A stretch of DNA of 44,335 nucleotides from Isotricha intestinalis (taxonomy: Eukaryota > Ciliophora > Litostomatea > Vestibuliferida > Isotrichidae). This document shows, piece by piece, positions 17,942-26,553 of the stretch. How positions within the stretch are numbered: the stretch's first letter is position 1; every line of letters begins with the position of its first letter. The stretch is taken from contig JAJJLU010000443.1 in NCBI GenBank assembly GCA_023807065.1, forward strand, positions 1 through 44,335, read 5' to 3'. A program made the position numbers and the translations under genes. Below the pieces are notes generated by a model, which was given only the letters and a program-made list of their open reading frames with translations, had not been told where the DNA came from and searched no databases.

Positions 17942-18376
17942 ATGGAGACCACAAATTCTTCTCCACAAGAAATAATTACAAAATGTAAATTTCAAATTGG
18001 ATTATTAACAAATTATTTAGAAGAAACATTTGATGCAATAAATTCATCACTAATAGAATGTGAAGAAATTTTAAGAAAAATATTAAAAAATAATCAATCA
18101 AAATCAAATTCTAACACAAAGGAATCTTCAAATACAAATTCTCAAAATTCTGAAGGTGAAGAAATTGAAGATTTAATTGAATATGTTAAAGATATATATG
18201 AAAAAAAAAAAGTTGGTAAATATCATTGGAAAATTAGAGCTATGAAAATATTAAAATATAAAATGAAACAAATTATTCGTCAAGGGAAAACTCCTATTAT
18301 CACTAAATATTATGGAAGAGCTAAAGTAGCTCAAGAAAAACCAAGATTAAATGGGAGGTTTATTAAGAGAAAATAA
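17942..18376 (+). CDS. Small CCT-motif protein
   Basis: A 144-residue protein. The first 50 residues are helical, followed by a Ser/Asn linker and an acidic helix (about 72-90). The C-terminus, residues 99-142, matches a CCT (CONSTANS, CO-like, TOC1) motif: RAMKILKYKMKQIIR corresponds to the conserved basic RxxxLxRYxxKRxxR helix, KYYGRAKVAQEKPRLNGRF to the IRYxxRKxxAxxRPRxKGRF part, and it ends IKRK. In plants CCT motifs mediate NF-Y-like DNA binding and nuclear import; CCT proteins also occur in other protists. Here the motif is the very end of the protein and no B-box or response-regulator domain is present. A nuclear DNA- or protein-binding role is inferred. Confidence 0.8.
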   Translation: METTNSSPQEIITKCKFQIGLLTNYLEETFDAINSSLIECEEILRKILKNNQSKSNSNTKESSNTNSQNSEGEEIEDLIEYVKDIYEKKKVGKYHWKIRAMKILKYKMKQIIRQGKTPIITKYYGRAKVAQEKPRLNGRFIKRK

Positions 18377-19935
18377 TATTGATTTAATTAATCTTTATAT
18401 TTTTTTGATTCATTTTCATGGATCATATTATCAATTATTATTAAATGATTATGTCAATAATTTTTATTTGAGTATTATATATTCTTTTAAACAATGGATA
18501 TCAAAATGAAAATATATGTTTAAATAATATTCCATTATATTTTATTTTTATAATATATAAATAATATATTATGATATTTGTTATGAAAAAAATAGCTTTA
18601 AAAGATATATATAAACATTTTGGATTATTGATTATATTAAAATAATTTTTATTGATTATTAACAGGAAAAAAAAGAAAAAATAAATTATAAGTTGTTTTT
18701 TTTTAATTTTATATGAATTTTTTTACCTGAAAATTTATTTATATAATATAAATTTTTATAAAATTTTATTTTTTAAATGTCTAATAAATTAAATGAGAGT
18801 AATTTAAAAATATTACATTAATACTTATTATTTTCATTAATAATTTTTCTAAAAAGCATTTATAATTATTCTATAAGAAAAGAATACACATTATTTTTTC
18901 AGTTAATTAAAGAATAAATAATTAATTTATTTTTTGAATTATATTAAAAATATTTAATAATTAATTAAATATTTTTTTAAATATTAATTTAAATTATTTT
19001 TATTATGATAATTATTTATTTATAAAAAAATTAATAATAATGAAGATAAAATTTTTACTTCGTTGTAACTTTCATTTTTTATAATTTATAATATTTTGTT
19101 AACAAATAATTTCAGATAATTTTTCAATTATGTTATTTATAATTAAGCATTTTATTCTTTAACTTTTTATTTACTAAAATCAATATTTTCCAATTGATCC
19201 AAAACCTTTTTTAATAATTCTCTTTTCCACTAAGAGTTTTTTAGATATGATATCGGTTAAAAGGAAAAAAAAGTTTATTTTTTTTGAATAACAGAAATAT
19301 TTGAAATCCAAGGAGTAATGTCTTGTTTATATAATAATTTCAATTTGAAATTAAACAAATCAATTATTATTTGTTTTTCATCAATAAATTCTATTATATA
19401 ATTAACATATTATTTCCAAAGTAAATTTTTAAAGGAAAATTTTTTCAAACAAACAATTTTGATAAAAATAATATAAATTTATATATTATCTATTATACTC
19501 ATATTTTAATGTAATTAACATTTCTTTTTTAGAAAAGTCTTAATTTTTTTATTGAGTGTTTATTAATTACTTTAAAAATAGGACAATATACTTTTATCAA
19601 TATAACTCGTTCAATTTACAAAATAATATAAACTCAGATCAAATCATTTCAAAATAAAATGATGATTTAATTGTGTATGATAGTCACTTCAAGTCATTTA
19701 AATTGCTATTGATTGTAAATATTTTGATAGTCAATAATGATAATTGATAAATTTTCAGAAAAATTTCTGAGCCATTTAATATTACTTCTTCTTTTAATTC
19801 ATTATATTATAGATTTTTTTAGAATATATTAATTTTCAATTGTAGTCATTCATTATTAATTCATCAAAGTAAATTAGTTAAAAAAAAAATTATCCAACAT
19901 CTATTTAGAGGTAATTTATTTTTTTAAATTATTAA
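18377..19935. other. 1.56-kb gene-poor gap, possible decayed gene on the minus strand
   Basis: The longest stretch without an intact gene. It is A+T-rich, with no tRNA, rRNA or repeat array that I can see. On the minus strand, about 19420-19285 reads through EFIDEKQIIIDLFNFKL and YKQDITPWISNISVIQKK. After a homopolymer-rich break, a second frame near 19270-19180 reads FLLTDIISKKLLVEKR then IIKKGFGSIGKY. Two protein-like fragments in order, split by frameshifts and stops, suggest a relic, but neither fragment exceeds chance length by much and I do not recognise a family. Confidence 0.35.
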
Positions 19936-20901
19936 ATGGAAATCGTTGATGAAAATGGTAATTTGGTAAAAGTTCCAACTATAAATCCTCTTAAACCAAT
20001 AGATAGATTTAAAACCCAATCAAAATTAGCAAAATACTTAAATAAGAATTTTGTTGAGAAAATGGATTATTTCACGAATGTTCGAAGTACTTTAGCAATA
20101 ATAATAATTGCTTTTTTACTAGGAAAAAATTTAAATTGGTATTTAAAATATGAAGTAATTCTTCATATATATATTCTATTATATCGATATATGAGATTTT
20201 GGATTCAAAGATGGTTAATGTTTTTAATAGATATATGTTATATTGGAAATTATTTATTAATATATATAATATTATTTGATGATTCAAATAGAGATTTATT
20301 TTTAGCAGAATATTCAATATGTGGAGGAATTATTTCTTTAGCTGTTGTTGTTTGTGATAATAGAGCAGATTTATCTAATACAGATTATTTATCTTCTTGT
20401 TCAATTCATTTTCTTCCTATTATTACTCTTTGGGGAATAAGATGGAAACATAAATTATATAATAAAGATATATTTATTGGAAAAAGCTTAATTGAAATTG
20501 GAGATGTTAGTTTCAAATTTGATGATACTTTCTTTAAATTACTTAAATATCCTTATTTAATTTGGTTCTCTTGGGCTATTTTTTATTTTATTATGAATAC
20601 TAAAATTTTAAGGAAATATGCTTATAGTGATTATTATGAAAGTTCAGTTGGAGATTTTTATAAATCTGATTTTTTACCTGCTCTTTTTGGAGATCATAAA
20701 AAAAATACTGTTCTTAAATTTTTAGAAATGCATTTTATATTTTTATTGATGGTTACTCCAATTTCAATTTTGAATTTTTATAGTTTTTACTTTAATACTT
20801 TTTATGTTATTTTTCTTTTAATTTTCCTAGGATATAATGAATCAAGAAAAAGAAGAATTGAAATGTTAAAAATAGTAGAAAAAGCTGAAAAATTACAGTA
20901 A
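19936..20901 (+). CDS. GPC1: Glycerophosphocholine acyltransferase 1 family (GPC1, DUF2838)
   Basis: A 321-residue multi-pass membrane protein. About eight hydrophobic segments run from residue 50 to 310. Family landmarks are visible: YRYMRFW (83-89), the FLIDICYIGN segment (96-105), a Gly-rich helix followed by the Asn/Arg/Asp segment (141-150), and SIHFLPIITLWGIRW (156-170), whose His is the conserved candidate catalytic residue. A later segment reads PYLIWFSWAIFYFI. GPC1 enzymes transfer an acyl group from acyl-CoA to glycerophosphocholine, giving lysophosphatidylcholine, so phosphatidylcholine can be rebuilt after deacylation. They act in the ER membrane. The length is a little shorter than the fungal enzymes, mainly at the termini. 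Confidence 0.85.
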   Translation: MEIVDENGNLVKVPTINPLKPIDRFKTQSKLAKYLNKNFVEKMDYFTNVRSTLAIIIIAFLLGKNLNWYLKYEVILHIYILLYRYMRFWIQRWLMFLIDICYIGNYLLIYIILFDDSNRDLFLAEYSICGGIISLAVVVCDNRADLSNTDYLSSCSIHFLPIITLWGIRWKHKLYNKDIFIGKSLIEIGDVSFKFDDTFFKLLKYPYLIWFSWAIFYFIMNTKILRKYAYSDYYESSVGDFYKSDFLPALFGDHKKNTVLKFLEMHFIFLLMVTPISILNFYSFYFNTFYVIFLLIFLGYNESRKRRIEMLKIVEKAEKLQ

Positions 20902-21034
20902 AAAAATGATTAAATAAATCTATTAATTATGAACTATAAATTAATATATATTTTAATTTAATTAAATCTAATTAAAAAGCATTTTAATGAAATTTAAAGT
21001 AGATTAAAAAATAGTATTTGAAATTAAAATAATT

Positions 21035-21880
21035 TTATTTAATATTAGTTTTATGATGTTCAAAAGGATTTCCCATTCCTCCATTTCTAACAGTAGCATC
21101 ATACATTTGTGTAAAAATTCCAGTAAATTTTCTAAATCTTTCAGGATTATTAGATAATAATTTAGCATAATCCTTATTAAAATTAGGTCTATAAGTATGA
21201 TTTAAATCAGCTAATTCTCCAATACCTTTAGTTCTATTAGTAACATGCTTATTTAATATATTATCATTTTTAGAATTAGTTTGATTGACTAAAGGTTGAC
21301 AAGTAATAATATTATAATTAACAGAAGGTCTATTATTAACAGTTTCAAATCCTTCAAAAGGCTTCCAACCTTCTTTACTCTCAATTTGAGTTGAATATTC
21401 TGCTTTCATTTTAAGATAACTTTCTTTATCTTTAACTTTATTTATTCTATTATCTCTAATTCCAATATGATCAGTTTTTAAAGAATAATTTCTATATTTT
21501 TCTGGATTCTTATTTTTATAATCTGGAGGAAAATAATATTTTTTAAATTGTTGTTTTTTTGGTAATGTCTCCCAATTAATTGGAGGAGCTATTGTTCCTA
21601 TTGCCCATTTTGAAGATAATGGTCTTTGAGAATTTGGATTTGTATAATAATGATTTATTATATTATTATTATTCATTAAAGGAGGACTTCGGTGATTTAA
21701 AGCTGAATATAAATTTCTTCTATGTAATGGTTTTATTATGTCTTTATTTATAAATTCTATAAATGCTTGATCTGATTTTGCTCCGGATTGTAATTTTTTA
21801 TTTTCATTTATTGTGTTTATTGTTAAGGATGAAATACTTTTTTGACGATAACCTGTTGAAGTTTTTGGTCTTTGAGACAT
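21035..21880 (-). CDS. Unknown protein, Tyr/Pro/Asn-rich
   Basis: A 281-residue basic protein without membrane segments. It starts MSQRPKTSTGYR and has many short Pro- and Tyr-containing turns (SPPLMNN, NSQRPLSS, YYFPPDYKN). A conserved-looking central part reads SKEGWKPFEGFETVNNRP, and the C-terminal segment reads FRKFTGIFTQMYDATVRNGG. This style (little regular secondary structure, spaced aromatic and Pro residues) is common among ciliary microtubule inner proteins, but I cannot match a named one. Its start is only 69 bases from the start of the divergent CAP-like gene. Confidence 0.7.
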   Translation of the reverse strand: MSQRPKTSTGYRQKSISSLTINTINENKKLQSGAKSDQAFIEFINKDIIKPLHRRNLYSALNHRSPPLMNNNNIINHYYTNPNSQRPLSSKWAIGTIAPPINWETLPKKQQFKKYYFPPDYKNKNPEKYRNYSLKTDHIGIRDNRINKVKDKESYLKMKAEYSTQIESKEGWKPFEGFETVNNRPSVNYNIITCQPLVNQTNSKNDNILNKHVTNRTKGIGELADLNHTYRPNFNKDYAKLLSNNPERFRKFTGIFTQMYDATVRNGGMGNPFEHHKTNIK

Positions 21881-21949
21881 TAATTTTTAAAAAATAATAT
21901 TTAATAAATTTATTTTAATTCACTGTTAATATATTATATTTTAGATAAA
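21881..21949. promoter_or_regulatory. Very short divergent promoter (69 bases)
   Basis: Only 69 A+T-rich bases separate the two ATGs of the divergent genes at 21880 (minus) and 21950 (plus). Both 5' UTRs and both promoters must fit here or overlap the coding sequences. No defined element could be recognised. Confidence 0.5.
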
Positions 21950-22220
21950 ATGGGAAATTTTTGTAAAAATCCTTTAAAAGAATTAGGTCATCAAATTTTT
22001 AATAGTGATTCTGTCAATGAAAATAAATCTATTGATAATAATACTAATGATAATAATAATTTTAATGGTCAATTTACACATAAATTAAAAACTCCTTTAT
22101 CAAATGGAAACACAAGATATGAAAATTTAAATGATAATAATATAAATAATAATCTAAATGAATTAAACAATAATGAAGATGAAGAAGAAAAAAAAACAAA
22201 CAATAACAATAATAATAATG

Positions 22221-22266
<46 letters not shown>

Positions 22267-22894
22267 TAATAATGATAATAATGATAATAATAATGAAGAG
22301 GAAATTGAGAAAATAATAAATGATAATTCTTCAATAAAAAACAATAATCCATATAATAAAAGAGTGTTTGAATTAATAAATGAAATAAGACAACACCCTT
22401 CAACATATGCAAATATAGTAGAAGATTCAATAAAATATATTCAAAAGAAAAAAGAAATAATAACCGATTCATCAGGTGAAGAAAAAGAAATAATAAAGAT
22501 AATATTTAAAAAGAAATTAAAAGTAGCTTTAACAAAAGGAGAAGAAGCTTTTAAAGAAGCAGCAAATATATTAAGAAATATGAACCCAATAAAACCATTA
22601 ATTTTTAATGAAGAAATTTTAGTTCCACTTCCTGAAACTGAAGAAGAAATGAAAAATCCTAAATTTTTAAAACACTATGGTGAAATTACTAAACAAAATA
22701 CTTCTTTAGAAGTATATTTTAAAGATTTAGTAAAGGATCCTGATATTTCTGTTTTATTAATGATTGTTGATGATAATATTAAAAATGCAGGAAAGAAAAG
22801 AAATTGCCTTCTTAATCCTGATTATAAATATATTTCTATTAATAGTAAGTTTATTGGTAAAAATTTTATCGCTTATTTTTCATTTTCAAAATAA
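21950..22894 (+). CDS. CAP/SCP-like protein with N-terminal acylation signal
   Basis: A 314-residue protein. It starts MGNFCK, a strong myristoyl plus palmitoyl pattern. Residues 20-135 are disordered and dominated by an Asn/Asp run of more than 30 residues. From about residue 138 it reads VFELINEIRQHPSTYA, the first helix of CAP/SCP (PR-1-like) domains, which usually reads LxxxNxxRxxP. The C-terminal part, LLMIVDDNIKNAGKKRNCLL then YISINSKFIGKNFIAYFSFS, fits the last strands of the fold. There is no signal peptide, so unlike secreted CAP proteins it should be cytosolic and membrane-tethered, as is the myristoylated GAPR-1. The usual catalytic-like His/Glu tetrad is not evident. It shares a 69-base promoter region with the minus-strand neighbour. 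Confidence 0.75.
22200..22296. repeat. AAT-rich trinucleotide repeat inside a gene
   Basis: About 97 bases of AAT/GAT repeats on the + strand encode the Asn/Asp run of the CAP-like protein. They are interrupted by GAT codons toward the 3' end. Confidence 0.9.
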
Positions 22895-23020
22895 AAAAAT
22901 ATTTTCAATTTTTTGATTTTTTTAATAATTAAGATTAAGTAGATTTTTTATTTTTTTATTCGATTTTATAAATTTTTTTAAAATAAAATAAAATTAGTTA
23001 TAATATAAAGATTTGATTAA

Positions 23021-23645
23021 ATGGTTGAAAATAAAGAGAATTTTGAGAAGGGTTTAAATTTTGAAAAGGTAAAATATAAATTATATAAAATTTAGTTAAA
23101 CGAAAAAGAAAAGATTCAAAATTTAATATTTGATAATATTCAACCAAGTATATATTATTTTTTTAAAATATTTAGTTCCATTTGAATATGAAGATATTGG
23201 AAATAATAATAATAGTGAAGAACAAACTTTAGATTTATCAAATAATGCAATAGTATATGATAGTGAAAATAATGAAACAAATGCATCAATTAATACAAAT
23301 AACTTTTCTTTTTTGAAAGAAAACAATAATGAAATTGAAATAACTGAATTTGATATTAAAATTCTTAAAAATTATGTTGCGAAAGAAATTGATAATTTAC
23401 AAACTGAAATTAGAAGCAATAAATCTAAATATTTTAAAAAGAGTCATTTAGAATTAAAGTTAGAACTCAATTTACTTGAAAATAATATTGAATGTTATTT
23501 TAATAAACCAATTATGAAAAGAAATTTAAAAGAAAAAAATAATGAAATAATAAGAAGAAAAGAAACTATTAATACTAATAAAAATAATAAAGAAGATAAA
23601 AAATTTTTCGATGAAGAAGATGAAGATTATGATACAGATAATTAA
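23021..23645 (+). CDS. Unknown helical protein, three exons
   Basis: Spliced model: exon 1 23021-23068 (16 codons, MVENKENFEKG onward), intron 23069-23095 (27 nt), exon 2 23096-23147, intron 23148-23175 (28 nt), exon 3 23176-23645, giving 189 residues. Both introns start GTA and end TTTAG, both contain stops, and the joins are in frame (phase 0 and phase 1), producing a continuous sequence across the second junction (NIQP then IPFEYEDIG). An acidic Asn-rich stretch is followed by a helical region, about residues 90-160 (EITEFDIKILKNYVAKEIDN and LELKLELNLLENNIECYF), and an Asp/Glu tail. No domain is recognised. Confidence 0.72.
23069..23095 (+). other. Intron 1 (27 nt)
   Basis: GTAAAA...TTTAG in phase 0; the shortest intron in the window. 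Reading through it meets TAA. Confidence 0.75.
23148..23175 (+). other. Intron 2 (28 nt)
   Basis: GTATAT...TTTAG in phase 1, splitting an Ile codon. It lies 52 bases after the first intron. Confidence 0.75.
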
Positions 23646-24081
23646 TTTTTATTTATTAAAATTAATTAAAATATTTGAAAAATATAATTTGATAGATTAT
23701 CTATTAAATTATCATAAATGAAAATGCCTATATATTTATTTCATTTTTTTATAATAACATTAATTTTTATAAAAATTATATAATATTTAATAAATTATGT
23801 TATATATTGAACCAAATAAATTTTATTACCAAAAAATAATTTAAATTGTAGACATTCAAAAATATTAAAAAAAAATTAACTTCAAAAATAGATATAAACC
23901 CTTCAAAAAAAATAAAAAAATATTTTTAATAAATATCTAATAAATGAAAGATATTTAATTTATTCTAAAATCTTTTTTTAATATATAATAATTATATTAT
24001 TTATTTCCAAAGATGATTCATAAATTTGAATTATTAATTAAAAACTAAAATATAATATAAAAAAATGGAAAAACACCATGC

Positions 24082-24085
<4 letters not shown>
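23646..24085. other. Intergenic spacer between convergent genes
   Basis: About 440 A+T-rich bases between the ends of the three-exon gene and the deacetylase gene. I see no gene, RNA or repeat apart from the A-run at its right edge. Confidence 0.5.

Positions 24086-24114
<29 letters not shown>
24086..24114. repeat. Poly(A) run of 29 bases
   Basis: 29 consecutive A on the + strand, ending one base from the deacetylase stop codon. On the minus-strand mRNA it would be a poly(U) run directly after the stop. It is the longest homopolymer in the window, so its exact length is uncertain. Confidence 0.95.
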
Positions 24115-24115
<1 letters not shown>

Positions 24116-24117
<2 letters not shown>

Positions 24118-25411
24118 ATTTCTTCCCTTTATCATCCTCAAAATTTTCAACGTTTCTCAAAGGAACTGAATCCTTTTCCCCAAATTTTTCATCTGGATGT
24201 TTATCAATATATTCTTGTTCATTATCCTTAGGATTAAAGTCTTTAACAATACTAGGATCAACCCATCCTTTATTTAAATTTAAATCAGGATTAGAAATAT
24301 GAATATTTTTCAAATGATTATCAATCTGTTCCAAAATACTATTAAGATATTCAGGAGTATTAACATTTTCCATATTAGATACAGGCATATTTAATTTATA
24401 TTCAGGATAAAAATATTCTAAATAATCATGTTTAGGCATTTCATCATCTAATTCGATATCTAAAGACAGTGCAGCTTCATTTGTCCAAGCACGAGGAACG
24501 TTTCTGAGTGTGTAACCTCCTCCACCAAGGAGCATGAATGGAATCCCCAGTGTCTTTACATATCTTACTCCAATACTATGTCCTTTAATTGATAAATTAA
24601 AACACCCTAATCTATCACCTGATAGTGAATCAGTACCACATTGAAGTACTATGGCTTCTGGTTTAAATTTCTCTACACAATTATTAACTGTACTTTGGAA
24701 TATATGCTCGAAACTCACATCATCCATCCCCTCGTAACATGGGAAATTCACTGCATAATACTTACCTACTCCAGCTCCGATATCATTTATACTACCTGTA
24801 CCTGGGAAATAGTCACCGAATTTATGAAAGGAACAAGTAAGGACTCTATCAGTACAAAAGAATGCTTCTTCTACACCATCTCCATGATGAACATCTATAT
24901 CAATGTACATAACTCTTTGATGACGGGTTAGCAATTCTAAAATTGCTAAAACACAATCATTTAAATAACAAAAACCAATTGCTTCACTTCTCTTAGCATG
25001 ATGAAGTCCCCCACACCAGTTGATACTGGTCTGAGACCAGCCTTCATTAATGTAATGAGCTCCTAGAACAGACCCAGTACCACTCATTCGACAGAAATCA
25101 CCTAAACCATAAAAAATGGGACAATCATCACCTATGCTGTAATAAAGGAGTTGTTCTTGCATTTGGTTCATGTTATCTGGAGTCACAGTCATTAGGAAGT
25201 TTATGTACTCGTCACTATGGAAGTTTGTAAAATCTATTTTGGATGTAAAATCAGGATGATCTTCTGGAATTATTCTATTAAATTTTGAAAGGATGTTATA
25301 CGCTCTTAACATTTCATGAGTCATTTTCATTCGAAGTGGCTTCATTGGGTGGAATGGACCGTAGTAGAAATTACCTATTTCATTATTGAAATAATAGGCT
25401 ACACGGGACAT
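24116..25411 (-). CDS. HDAC1: Class I histone deacetylase (RPD3/HDAC1 type)
   Basis: A 431-residue zinc-dependent deacetylase that removes acetyl groups from histone lysines, normally as the core of Sin3- or NuRD-type corepressor complexes. All class I landmarks are present. The N-terminus reads VAYYFNNEIGNFYYGPFHPM, and the charge-relay His pair lies in GGLHHAKRSE. The zinc ligands sit in YIDIDVHHGDG and in LQCGTDSLSGDRLGCFNL, and the lid tyrosine in GGGGYTLRNV. The catalytic domain ends near residue 375 and an acidic-basic tail follows (ENFEDDKGKK). The lines of this gene show visibly more G and C, especially at third positions, than any neighbour, as expected of a highly expressed, codon-biased gene. 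Nothing catalytic is missing. Confidence 0.97.
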
Positions 25412-25758
25412 TTTTTTCTTTTTTAAATTTTTTTTATTTTGTGAAAATGATAATTTTTTTTAATTTTTATTTGGTTTATTATTTTAAATATTTTTATTTT
25501 TTAATTAAATTATAATAATTAATTAATTAAAAAAAAAAAAACAGTTTTTATAAAATGAAAATTTAGCTTATGAGAATTTAAATTAATAAATAATAATAAT
25601 ATTTACAAGAATAGATATCAAACTACCTATTCAAAAATATTTAATATATACTATATATCAAATTCCTTTATTTTGATTAAATATACCAAAAAAAATCCCT
25701 AAAACACCAATATATTAAAAATAAATTTTCACAAGGAGAATTATAATGAAAAAACTCT
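25412..25758. other. Intergenic spacer upstream of HDAC
   Basis: 347 A+T-rich bases between the HDAC start and the end of the CCCH zinc-finger gene. It should hold the HDAC promoter. No gene or RNA seen. Confidence 0.5.
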
Positions 25759-26553
25759 TTAATTAAACATTTCAGAATTATCATAAGTAAGACTTTTAAT
25801 ATCATCAAATAATTCACTTTTACATCCATCAACATTAGGAACAATACTTTCAAAAATAGTTAATCTAGGTTTTTCAAAAAGAGTTTTAATATTTTCAACA
25901 TTTTCTAATTTAGAAAGAGTTTCCATAGTTTTAGCATAACTCATATTTTTATCATAAGGATTATTAATAATATTAGATTTTAAAGCATGAGCAAATTGAC
26001 ATCTATTACCATAAGGACAGAAACCATAAGTATAAAATTGAACACATTTTTTACTTCTATAAGCAGTGGAATTAGTAACTTTACTTCTTAAATTTTCTTT
26101 TCCGTGAGCATAAGCACAATTATCGCCAAATTTACAATAACCATTGATTTCAAAATATTTACATAATTCAGTCTTATATTTTATTTTAAAATCATTTGCA
26201 TTACTTTTATAAGGGATTTTTACTTTTGGTATTATAGATTTTTCTTCTTTATCTTCATTACTTGTTGAATTTTCTGCTGAATCTTTTGAATATTTTCTTC
26301 TACAAAATTTACTGTAAAATGGTTTTTCATTTATATTTAATGATGTTTGAGATGAATTATCTTCTTGAATATATTTTTTTGAATATAACTCATAAGACGT
26401 TTTATTTTCTTTATTTTGATTTTCTAAAGTTTGATTTGAGTTGTCATTATTATAATAATTTTTTCTTGTGTTAAATTTATTATAAGGCTTTTTATAGCCT
26501 GAATTTTTATAGTTTTTGGGATGTGGGATTTGAGTTGTTTCTTCTAATGCCAT
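25759..26553 (-). CDS. Tandem CCCH zinc-finger protein (TIS11/TTP-like)
   Basis: A 264-residue protein with two C-x8-C-x5-C-x3-H fingers: Cys131, Cys140, Cys146, His150 and Cys170, Cys179, Cys185, His189. The first is preceded by YKTEL, the lead-in that defines the TIS11/tristetraprolin class; the second has RSKK in that place. The gap between fingers is 19 residues against 18 in animal TTP. Such tandem fingers bind UAUUUAU-type AU-rich elements in 3' UTRs and trigger deadenylation and decay. In a transcriptome this rich in A and U, specificity must rely on more than AU content. The first 120 residues are Asn/Ser/Lys-rich and disordered. Target mRNAs cannot be read. Confidence 0.93.
   Translation of the reverse strand: MALEETTQIPHPKNYKNSGYKKPYNKFNTRKNYYNNDNSNQTLENQNKENKTSYELYSKKYIQEDNSSQTSLNINEKPFYSKFCRRKYSKDSAENSTSNEDKEEKSIIPKVKIPYKSNANDFKIKYKTELCKYFEINGYCKFGDNCAYAHGKENLRSKVTNSTAYRSKKCVQFYTYGFCPYGNRCQFAHALKSNIINNPYDKNMSYAKTMETLSKLENVENIKTLFEKPRLTIFESIVPNVDGCKSELFDDIKSLTYDNSEMFN

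Noticed and set aside
18377..19935. Search for tRNA or other RNA genes in the largest gap
   Set aside because: No G+C-rich cloverleaf, no T-loop consensus, and no box-like signals stood out against the A+T background.
22069..22472. Leu-rich and Tyr-rich minus-strand frames opposite the CAP-like gene
   Set aside because: Poly-Leu and poly-Tyr reflect the opposite strand of the AAT repeat. The plus strand carries the recognisable domain.
24078..24302. Plus-strand open frame overlapping the end of HDAC
   Set aside because: It begins at the homopolymer and is antisense to a strongly conserved deacetylase, so it is a shadow.
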